Below, piece after piece: positions 37,261 through 45,624 of a DNA stretch of 64,000 nt. Made by a program: the position numbers and the translations under genes. Source of the stretch: Lachnospiraceae bacterium (lineage in GTDB: Bacteria > Bacillota > Clostridia > Lachnospirales > Lachnospiraceae); NCBI GenBank assembly GCA_022510685.1, contig JAFLTA010000007.1, positions 19,610 through 83,609 on the forward strand. Reading direction: 5' to 3'. Numbering within the stretch: position 1 is the first letter of the stretch; every line of letters starts with the position of its first letter. Under the pieces are notes generated by a model. The model worked only from the letters and a program-made list of their open reading frames with translations. It had not been told where the DNA came from and made no database searches.

Positions 37261-39126
37261 ATGAAAAAGAAAAGTATTAAATTTGAGTGGATTTGCATAG
37301 TCATGTTGTTTTTTGTGCTTGTTATGTGTTCTGTGTCTGTCGGTAAAGTGATGGCAGATGTACGGGATGTAAGACACACTATGGCAAAGAAAAATATGAG
37401 CACGAATTCTTTCGTATATGGTAAATATTTTGACAATTCGTTTTCCGGCAGGACAGAGGTGCTTAATGATATTGCTAAATGTATCAGCAGTGCGGGAATC
37501 CATGAACCGATGGAGCTGAATGCCATTCTGACAGGGCAAAATGTTTTTGATACGGCGACGATTATTGATAATCAAGGGAATGTAATATGTGGTTCTCGAT
37601 ACGATGGCAGTGATTTCAGCAATCAGGCATTTTATGCCACTCTGATGGATGGGAAAAATGTTGTAGCACCGCGTATTGAAATTGATGAGGACGGAAAAGA
37701 AATATTGCGTTTCTATGCGCCTGTCAAGAAAAACGGGAAAACCATAATGACCATAACAGCCGGTATGCTTGCGGTGAACATTAAAAACATATTGGAGTCT
37801 GCCGATTATGTGGAAGATGGATGTATTTGTGTCATTGACGAATATGGGGATTATATTATCGGTGACAATAGGTTTGATGAGATGCTAAACGACAAGGAGA
37901 ATAATCATTTTTCTCATGTGGCACATTCCAAGATATTAGAAGGAGTGGCGTCGGAGGATGAACTGCAACAGCATATACGGGATCATGCGGCTGCAAATAT
38001 TACTTATCGATATGCGGGCGAGGAGTATTCTGCCAAGTATGTGCCGTTGAGTGTCAACGGATGGTATCTGGTCTCTACGATTCCTGTAGCGTCTGTAGGT
38101 AGTGATGTTCCGGTGCTATCTTCGAAAACTGTTATTTTGGTAGTAGTTTCTATAGTGGTGTTGCTGGCATTTTTGGGGTTAGTGATAGTTCTGGTGATAT
38201 ACCAGAGAAAAATACGCAAAGAAAATGAGCGGCACATTATGCTGGAAAAATGTGACCCGGGTGTAACGTTCCAGTTGACGTTTAAACCGCATAAATTGAA
38301 GTTTTACGGAGATGTGAAAACAATCCTCGGAACAGATTTAGGGGAACTAAAGGGAGAAGCCGTGTACGATGTTTTTGACTGGCTTCATGAAGATGACCTT
38401 TCTCTGCGAAGCCGTTTTAACAGCTTTTGGGAAAGTGAGGAAGTAACATTTTCTGTGGAAGCGCGAATCCGAAATATCAAAGGCGATTTCGGTTGGTATC
38501 GTATTGTAGGTGTTTTGGATAGAGATGCACAGGGGAATAACAAATCGTTCACCGGAAAAATCATCAATGTGAATGAGGAGTTGAATGAAGAAAAGCAGTT
38601 AATCCAACGTGCGGAAAATGATCTTCTTACAGGCGTCTTGAATAAAAAGACTATGGAGAAGCGCATATCCCTGATGATAAATAACCGCGGCGGAAAGTAT
38701 GTTATTTTCTATATGGTAGACCTGGATAATTTTAAAAATGTCAATGATAAATTGGGGCATATCTATGGGGATCAGGCTATTGTGGAGACTGCACAATGTC
38801 TGAATAAAGTATTTGCTAACCAGGATTGTATTGGTCGTTTGGGCGGTGATGAGTTTGCAGTTTGTGTATCCTATCAGGCATTTGACGAGCAGTCACTGTT
38901 GAGTTTCATCAACAAAAAGGCAGAGCAGATATGTGCTGTAAACCGTCGAACATACACAGATAATGCATCGGAAGTATCGATTACCAGTAGTGTAGGGATT
39001 GCTTATGCACCGGATATGGGGCAGACTTTTGAGGAGCTCTATGCCAAGGCGGACCGTGCATTATACTATTCCAAGGAAAACGGAAAAGATCAGTACCATA
39101 TTTATTCACGGAGAGATGACCAGTAG
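37261..39126 (+). CDS. Membrane diguanylate cyclase (extracytoplasmic sensor, PAS-like, GGDEF)
   Basis: Two TM regions; DLDNFKNVNDKLGHIYGDQAI; GRLGGDEFAVCV; SVGIAYAPDMGQTFEELYAKADRALYYSKENGKD. Confidence 0.9.
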   Translation: MKKKSIKFEWICIVMLFFVLVMCSVSVGKVMADVRDVRHTMAKKNMSTNSFVYGKYFDNSFSGRTEVLNDIAKCISSAGIHEPMELNAILTGQNVFDTATIIDNQGNVICGSRYDGSDFSNQAFYATLMDGKNVVAPRIEIDEDGKEILRFYAPVKKNGKTIMTITAGMLAVNIKNILESADYVEDGCICVIDEYGDYIIGDNRFDEMLNDKENNHFSHVAHSKILEGVASEDELQQHIRDHAAANITYRYAGEEYSAKYVPLSVNGWYLVSTIPVASVGSDVPVLSSKTVILVVVSIVVLLAFLGLVIVLVIYQRKIRKENERHIMLEKCDPGVTFQLTFKPHKLKFYGDVKTILGTDLGELKGEAVYDVFDWLHEDDLSLRSRFNSFWESEEVTFSVEARIRNIKGDFGWYRIVGVLDRDAQGNNKSFTGKIINVNEELNEEKQLIQRAENDLLTGVLNKKTMEKRISLMINNRGGKYVIFYMVDLDNFKNVNDKLGHIYGDQAIVETAQCLNKVFANQDCIGRLGGDEFAVCVSYQAFDEQSLLSFINKKAEQICAVNRRTYTDNASEVSITSSVGIAYAPDMGQTFEELYAKADRALYYSKENGKDQYHIYSRRDDQ

Positions 39127-39197
39127 CATATTCTGGTTTGAAATATTTTCGGTTATCGGAAAAAGGTAAATATTAAGGAGAAGGAAGCAAAAATAGC

Positions 39198-41147
39198 ATG
39201 GATTATGTAACTTCGTATGAGGGGGTTGCGGTATTACTTTTGTTTGCAGTTTTTTTCTGCTACATATACCGCAACTGGCTGGATTTAAAGAGAAATAAAA
39301 TATTTTACTGGCTGTTGGTAATTGCAATGGTCGCAGTAAGTATTGATTTGATTGGTCGCATATACTTAAGCAGTGGGACATCAAAAATCATATTGTTTGA
39401 AGCTACGGTTGTGGCAACAATTGCGGATATCGGGTTGCTGACCACGTGTTGGATGTTGTTCTTTTACGCTCTGGCAATTACGGGAAATATGCAGTATATC
39501 CGTACAAACAAGGTAATCATGATAATGTTGTGGTCCAGTTTTGTTATGGATATGATACTGCTCACTAATCCATGGACACATATTGTATTCTGGTATGGCA
39601 GTTTGCAGCAGGGGGATTATCATGCAGGAAAAGCCTTGCCGATACTGATTATCTATGTGGAAGCATATTTGCTGGCAGTCGTGAATGTCATATTGGATAA
39701 CCGCCGAAAATTGCCCGGAACTCATGCAAATATGATTATAGCGACAGTTCTCATTTTGATGTTCCTGGTATTTATGCAATTTACTTTTCCGGTGTTTTGG
39801 AGGCTCAGTTATTTCTTTCTGTCCCTCATCCTTACCATGTATTATTTGCTGATGCATATGTCAGACCAGCATTTAGCACATAGGAGCCGGTGTTTTTCCC
39901 AGGTGGGATTTCGGATTATTGTGGAGGAGAAGGCGCGCTACAGAGAAAATTTTTCCTGTGTGGCAGTCAATATCAATAATATTTCAAGCATGATAAATGT
40001 TTGCACGGAAGAGGAATTAGATCAGGTGCATTATGTGATAGCAGCTCATATGCGCGCAGTAGGCAGTCGACATGCGCTTTATCAGTTATATGACTCGGAG
40101 TTTATACTGATGACCAGAGATATGGACAGAGCATTGGACGCCTGCTATCGATTGCAGGATGAACTGCCACGAGTAATCCGTGTGAATGATAAAAATATCC
40201 CGGTTATGTACGGGTTTTATGTGATGCCCTTTGCAGATGCAGATTATTCGGTAGGGGATTTTTACCGGATTATTGCAGGACTGCGTAAAATGACACGAGA
40301 GGTTACTGACTATACTGAAATCGTGTATTATGAAGGGGAAATCAAGGAGTCTCTCCAGAGAGAGCTGATGAGCATCCAAAAAACGAAAGATGCCTTGAGT
40401 GGGGATGGATTTGCGTTGCAGACAACGCCTATTTATGATACACAAAGTGGAGATGTGGAGGCACTGGATACTAAGATGCTGTTGGATATGGGGGATGGCA
40501 CCAGCTTAGAAAACGGAGATATCTGGAAGATTGCCGAGGAAAACGGAAATGGTAAAGAGGTGACTTTGTGGTTTTTGAATAAAGTGATGCGATTTGCAGT
40601 GCAGAATCGTATCTTCCAAAAGGGAATTCGCCGAATCCATATCAATATGTCAACGATGCAGATTCGTTCGAAACGGCTCATAGAGCAGTATTGTGACACT
40701 TTGCTTTTTTACCAAGTGCGTCCGGAGCAGGTGGTAATAGAGATTTTTGTTGACCAGGAGGTTCCGGAACAAATTCTGGAGAAAAATATACAGTATTTGA
40801 GGGATAAAGGTTTTCAAGTATTGTTGGATGAGTTTGGTGTCAATGTCTGCAACTTGAAAAATATGTTAAGTTTTCCTTTTGATATGGTAAAGCTGAATGC
40901 AGAGATGACCATGCGCTTTCTGGATGATAAACGGGAAGAACTGGAGCATTTAGTACATATGCTGAAAAAGCAAAACTGGACGATATATATAGATGGTATA
41001 GATGACAAAAGTTCCTTAAAAACTTTCCGGGAAATGGGAGTTTCCGGAATTCAGGGGAAATCTGTCTCATCATATATGAAAGAAGAAGAATTCTCGGATT
41101 GGCTTCGAGAGAGAGGGGGTAGCGAGATTGTCAGCGATGCCCTATAA
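39198..41147 (+). CDS. Multi-TM protein with degenerate EAL domain
   Basis: N-terminal TM helices; EAL-like architecture TTPIYDTQSGDVEALDTKML, IHINMSTMQIRS, LLDEFGVNVCNLKNML, GVSGIQGKSVSSYM. Confidence 0.8.
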   Translation: MDYVTSYEGVAVLLLFAVFFCYIYRNWLDLKRNKIFYWLLVIAMVAVSIDLIGRIYLSSGTSKIILFEATVVATIADIGLLTTCWMLFFYALAITGNMQYIRTNKVIMIMLWSSFVMDMILLTNPWTHIVFWYGSLQQGDYHAGKALPILIIYVEAYLLAVVNVILDNRRKLPGTHANMIIATVLILMFLVFMQFTFPVFWRLSYFFLSLILTMYYLLMHMSDQHLAHRSRCFSQVGFRIIVEEKARYRENFSCVAVNINNISSMINVCTEEELDQVHYVIAAHMRAVGSRHALYQLYDSEFILMTRDMDRALDACYRLQDELPRVIRVNDKNIPVMYGFYVMPFADADYSVGDFYRIIAGLRKMTREVTDYTEIVYYEGEIKESLQRELMSIQKTKDALSGDGFALQTTPIYDTQSGDVEALDTKMLLDMGDGTSLENGDIWKIAEENGNGKEVTLWFLNKVMRFAVQNRIFQKGIRRIHINMSTMQIRSKRLIEQYCDTLLFYQVRPEQVVIEIFVDQEVPEQILEKNIQYLRDKGFQVLLDEFGVNVCNLKNMLSFPFDMVKLNAEMTMRFLDDKREELEHLVHMLKKQNWTIYIDGIDDKSSLKTFREMGVSGIQGKSVSSYMKEEEFSDWLRERGGSEIVSDAL

Positions 41148-43056
41148 TTTTCATTATGAAACTAGTGCTGCATTAATATTAGTCGTGATGTTGATTGTTA
41201 TATTCTGTAAAAAACGCTTGTATATACAGGTTAACAATCTTTTTGTGCTGCATTTGTTTTTCATGATTGTAGATAATTATTTGGGTATGGTATGCGGCAT
41301 GGTAAATACAGGAATTATTTCCGCCTCTTTAACAGCTAAAAATATTTTAAATGCTATGGATGGTGGTATGAATTTTATTACCATGACGAACTATTTATTA
41401 TATCTGCTGAGTCTTGCTCATCTCGCGGACTGGAAAAAGTGGTATATCCGTATGGGAGTGTTGCCGTTATGTATATTAGGAATAACTGCCGTTGTTGTAC
41501 CGTTTTATGGACAGGTAAGCTGGGTGACAGCCAGTGGCGATTATACAAAAGGAGTGGCTTTTTGGGTGGCAGGGGCTATCGTGTTTATATATATTGCCGT
41601 TGTCACAGTGAGTGTTATTAAGTTTGGTGCCGCCTTATCCATGAAGCACAGAGTTTTTCTGGCTATCTTAAATGTGATGGTCGTGGGAAGCTTTTTTGTA
41701 CAGGAAATCGTACAGCCGAATTTCCGCGTGCTGTATCCGGTATTTACATTTATGCTGTTTTTACACTTTATGTCCTTGCAGAGTCCGGATTTTTATATTG
41801 ACAATATGACGGGACTGTATAATTACAATGCATTTATGGAAGTGCTCCGTGAATATGTAGCATATAAAAAGAACTTTCATTGTATGTTAATCCGGATTAA
41901 TGACTACGATTCTCTGCTGCGTATTTTCCGCTACGACCATTTAACGGCTGTGCGGAAGCGTCTGGCAGAGATGCTGACAGACCCATCAATGAAAGGAAAC
42001 GCAACAGTTTATCGTGTGGGTTCGTCAGCGTACGGCGTGATATGCACGAAGGATGAACAGGTTAAGCGTCTGCATGAGAAGTGTTTGTCGTATCTGCCCA
42101 AAAACTGGGAGATTGAGGATGAGGTGATTAGTACGGAGTATTGTTACTATCATCTGGAATTTAACGGAGAAAATACGGAATTTGATAAAATGATGCAATG
42201 GATGTACTATGCAGCATCGGACCATGAGACGCATCATCCGTTGGGAGAATTGATTGAACTGCGATATGATATTATGTCGGAGACAGAAAAACAGCGGGAA
42301 GTATTACATTTAATAGAAAAAGCGATTTTAGACCAAAGCATGGAAATCTTTTTACAGCCGGTGTATTCTATGGACCAAAAGAAAATTACATCGCTGGAAG
42401 TGCTCAGCCGTATGAAGGATGACAATCAAAATTATATCAATCCGGAATATTTTATTCATGTTGCGGAGGAAAACCATCGTATTTTGGAGCTGGGAGAGTT
42501 GATTTTCAGACGCGCCTGTATTTTTGCCAGCCAGAATCATATCTTTGATTTAGGCATTGAATATATGAACGTTAATATTTCCCCGGGACAGTGCCAATAT
42601 GAATATTTGACGGAAAATTTTGAGGAGATTGCCAGGGAGTATGATATTCCTTTGGATAAGATTCATCTGGAAATCACAGAGAGTGAAGTGCAAGACCCGG
42701 AAGCGGTGAAAAGAACATTGGCAAGGCTGCGCAAATCCGGTATGGAGGTGGCACTGGATGACTTTGGAACAGGCTGCTCCACTCTGTTAAGTATTTTGGA
42801 TTTACCTTTAGATTATGTAAAGATAGACAAAAGTTTGGTGTGGTCTTATGATTCGGGTGGCAACAGATTTTTGGATGATTTGATGCCGGTGATAAAGGCG
42901 GAAGGCAAAAAGGTGATTGCAGAGGGAATCGAGACGGAGGAGCATATTGAGATATTTAAAAGACTCCGTGGAGATTATCTGCAGGGATACTATTTTTCAA
43001 AACCTTTGCCGGAACGTGAGTTTGTACACTTTGTCAGGGAGTTTAATAAAGCATAA
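41128..43056 (+). CDS. Multi-TM protein with intact EAL (c-di-GMP phosphodiesterase) domain
   Basis: QPVYSMDQKKITSLEVLSRM, VNISPGQCQYEYL, LEITESEVQ, LDDFGTGCSTLLSILDLPLDYVKIDKSL, AEGIETEE, LQGYYFSKPL; TTG start with upstream SD. Confidence 0.88.
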   Translation: MSAMPYNFHYETSAALILVVMLIVIFCKKRLYIQVNNLFVLHLFFMIVDNYLGMVCGMVNTGIISASLTAKNILNAMDGGMNFITMTNYLLYLLSLAHLADWKKWYIRMGVLPLCILGITAVVVPFYGQVSWVTASGDYTKGVAFWVAGAIVFIYIAVVTVSVIKFGAALSMKHRVFLAILNVMVVGSFFVQEIVQPNFRVLYPVFTFMLFLHFMSLQSPDFYIDNMTGLYNYNAFMEVLREYVAYKKNFHCMLIRINDYDSLLRIFRYDHLTAVRKRLAEMLTDPSMKGNATVYRVGSSAYGVICTKDEQVKRLHEKCLSYLPKNWEIEDEVISTEYCYYHLEFNGENTEFDKMMQWMYYAASDHETHHPLGELIELRYDIMSETEKQREVLHLIEKAILDQSMEIFLQPVYSMDQKKITSLEVLSRMKDDNQNYINPEYFIHVAEENHRILELGELIFRRACIFASQNHIFDLGIEYMNVNISPGQCQYEYLTENFEEIAREYDIPLDKIHLEITESEVQDPEAVKRTLARLRKSGMEVALDDFGTGCSTLLSILDLPLDYVKIDKSLVWSYDSGGNRFLDDLMPVIKAEGKKVIAEGIETEEHIEIFKRLRGDYLQGYYFSKPLPEREFVHFVREFNKA

Positions 43057-43293
43057 CCGGTATATCAGCTTCTGAAATTGCACTGCAGTCCGGTGGATTA
43101 GAAAGTGTCATTTGCGAAACTCTGCCTTGCAGGGGAAAGCACCTTGTATTATACTAGTAATACAGTGGTTAAATATGGAATGGATTTTGATGCCTAAATC
43201 ACAAAATAAATTAAGTGTTCCAGGCAGGGGGCGTGAATATTTGCCGGAATGGAAACCGGTTCTTACACTGCCTGACACGGAATGGAGGATGAA

Positions 43294-43977
43294 ATGGATT
43301 TAAGTTATATGGAGTTGAGGGAGCAGATTTGTGATGTTTGCCATAAAATGTGGCAGTTAGGATGGGTGGCAGCCAACGACGGAAATGTTTCTGCCAAGTT
43401 ACCCGACGGAACATTTTTGGCAACACCTACCGGAATGAGTAAGAGTTTTATCACACCGGAGAAATTAGTACATATTGATAAAGATGCTAACGTTTTAGAC
43501 GGTTTGGAGGGATATCGTCCATCATCGGAAATCAAGATGCATCTGCGCTGTTATTCTGAGCGTGAGGATGTGGGTGCGGTAGTACATGCCCATCCTCCGG
43601 TAGCAACGGGATATGCCGTGGCAAATAAACCGCTTGATGAATATTCCATGATTGAGACCGTGATTGCCATCGGCTCCGTGCCGGTGACCCCTTATGGAAC
43701 CCCTTCTACCAATGAGGTTCCGGATGCGATTACTCCATATTTAGGAGAGCATGATGTAATGCTTTTGCAAAACCATGGTGCCCTTGCGATAGGTGCCGAT
43801 GTGATTACTGCATACTATCGAATGGAATCTTTGGAGTTGTTCGCAAAGATTAGCCTGAATGCTCATCTGTTGGGTGGTGCTCAGGAGTTGTCCATGGAAA
43901 ACATTAATCGACTAATTGGTATGAGAGAACAGTATGGAGTGACAGGAAAACATCCGGGATATAAAAAATATTCCTAA
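43294..43977 (+). CDS. Class II aldolase (fuculose/rhamnulose-phosphate aldolase-like)
   Basis: GWVAANDGNVSAKLPDGTFLATPTGMSK, VVHAHPPVATGYAVA, LLQNHGALAIG. Confidence 0.88.
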   Translation: MDLSYMELREQICDVCHKMWQLGWVAANDGNVSAKLPDGTFLATPTGMSKSFITPEKLVHIDKDANVLDGLEGYRPSSEIKMHLRCYSEREDVGAVVHAHPPVATGYAVANKPLDEYSMIETVIAIGSVPVTPYGTPSTNEVPDAITPYLGEHDVMLLQNHGALAIGADVITAYYRMESLELFAKISLNAHLLGGAQELSMENINRLIGMREQYGVTGKHPGYKKYS

Positions 43978-44092
43978 TCAGTATGATAAGACAAAGGCAA
44001 ATACCCTGCGGGATTTTGGGACGATTCTGAAATTTCCGTGGGGTTCTGTTACTTTTTGTGCCGCAAGTGAAGACGGCGGAATGGAGGATGCT

Positions 44093-45613
44093 ATGGCGAC
44101 AAAAAATGTATTGGCATTTGACCTGGGAGCCAGCAGTGGTCGCGGAATGTTGGCACGTTTTGACGGAGAGAAAATAACATTAGAAGAAATACATCGCTTC
44201 CCACATAACTTCAGTATGTTAAACGGTCATGCATACTGGAATATTTTATCTCTGATGGATGAGATGAAAGAGGGCTTACGAAAGTGTGAGACCGGGTTAT
44301 CCGGAGTGGGCTTTGACACGTGGGGAGTAGACTGCGGGCTATTGACAAAAGAGGGAGATTTAGTCGGTATGCCGGGAAGCTACAGGGACCCTGCACTGGA
44401 TGATGCCAATATGAATGAGGCTCTGATTGCCTTGAATCCGAAAAAAGAGTCGGGTGCTTCCACTTCTGCTCTGTTAAAGGACAGCATTCAAAACGGAGAA
44501 ATTTATGCATTTAACCAGACGGGAATTGCGAGCCTGGCATACAATACTTTGTATAAGTTATACTATATGAAGAAGGAAATGCCGTCTTTGTTAGAGAAGG
44601 CAGACAAGATTTTACTGCTTCCCAATTTGATTGAATATTTCTTTTCGGGTGTTAAACACACGGAGTATTCCATTGCTTCCACGACCCAGCTTTACAACAT
44701 GCAGGAAAAATGTTGGTCGCAACCGATTATTGACTGTCTGGGATTTCAGAGGGATTGGTTTACGGATGTGGATTTAGCCGGCAGAGACTTAGGTTTGTTG
44801 CGAAAAGATGTGGCACAGGAAGTGGGGCAAAAAGACTTACATATCATTTCCGCACCGGGACATGATACGGCATGTGCGGTGGCTGCGGTTCCGGCAAAAG
44901 AGGATGAGTACACGTTTTTATCCAGTGGGACATGGTCTCTCATGGGAATTTCTTCCAAGGAAATGTTGACAGGAGATTCTATCATTCGTGATAAAATTTC
45001 CAATGAGGGTACGTGGGACGGAGGTTACCGGCCTACAGTAAATATCATCGGATTGTGGCTCCAGCAGGAAATACGGAGAAATTTCGCAGCGGCGGGCAGA
45101 GAATATTCCTTCGGAGAAATGGCAGAACTGGCAGCGAAAGAAAAGCCATTGCAAAGTTTTATCCGTCCTGATGATTTTATGCAGCCGGGAGACTATCCGG
45201 GAAAGATTCGGGAATACTGTAAGCAGACAGGACAACCGGTGCCTGAGACAGACGGCGCATTGGTACGTTGTATTTTGGAAAGTCTCGCACTGAAATATAA
45301 GCAAACATATCTGTCCCTAAAACCGTACATTACCTGGGAGGAAAAATTGTATATTGTAGGTGGTGGTGTACAGAATGCATTGCTGAATCAGTTTACGGCT
45401 AATGCACTTGGAATTCCTGTGATTACCGGAGCGAGTGAGGCAACTGCAGTGGGAAATGTCATGGCACAGTTAAAAGCGCTTGGCTGTTATGAGACGGCAC
45501 AGGAAAAATGTAATATCCTGGGGGCATCGTTTGATACGGCTACTTATGAGCCGCAGGATGCTGATGCATGGGCAGAGGCATATGGACGATTTGAAAATTT
45601 ATATGAGAAATAA
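44093..45613 (+). CDS. rhaB: Rhamnulokinase (FGGY family)
   Basis: VLAFDLGASSGRGMLARFDG, GVDCGLLTKEGDLVGMPGSYRD, FLSSGTWSLMGI, YIVGGGVQNALLNQFTANALG. Confidence 0.93.
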   Translation: MATKNVLAFDLGASSGRGMLARFDGEKITLEEIHRFPHNFSMLNGHAYWNILSLMDEMKEGLRKCETGLSGVGFDTWGVDCGLLTKEGDLVGMPGSYRDPALDDANMNEALIALNPKKESGASTSALLKDSIQNGEIYAFNQTGIASLAYNTLYKLYYMKKEMPSLLEKADKILLLPNLIEYFFSGVKHTEYSIASTTQLYNMQEKCWSQPIIDCLGFQRDWFTDVDLAGRDLGLLRKDVAQEVGQKDLHIISAPGHDTACAVAAVPAKEDEYTFLSSGTWSLMGISSKEMLTGDSIIRDKISNEGTWDGGYRPTVNIIGLWLQQEIRRNFAAAGREYSFGEMAELAAKEKPLQSFIRPDDFMQPGDYPGKIREYCKQTGQPVPETDGALVRCILESLALKYKQTYLSLKPYITWEEKLYIVGGGVQNALLNQFTANALGIPVITGASEATAVGNVMAQLKALGCYETAQEKCNILGASFDTATYEPQDADAWAEAYGRFENLYEK

Positions 45614-45624
45614 ATGGAGGAATT

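Noticed and set aside
40459-40467. Literal EAL tripeptide in the 39198 protein
   Set aside because: It is out of register with the catalytic EAL position; the aligned residues read DTK
43145-43164. tgtatta-tactag-taataca palindrome upstream of the aldolase gene as an operator
   Set aside because: Short, AT-rich and without a linked regulator in view; too weak to call
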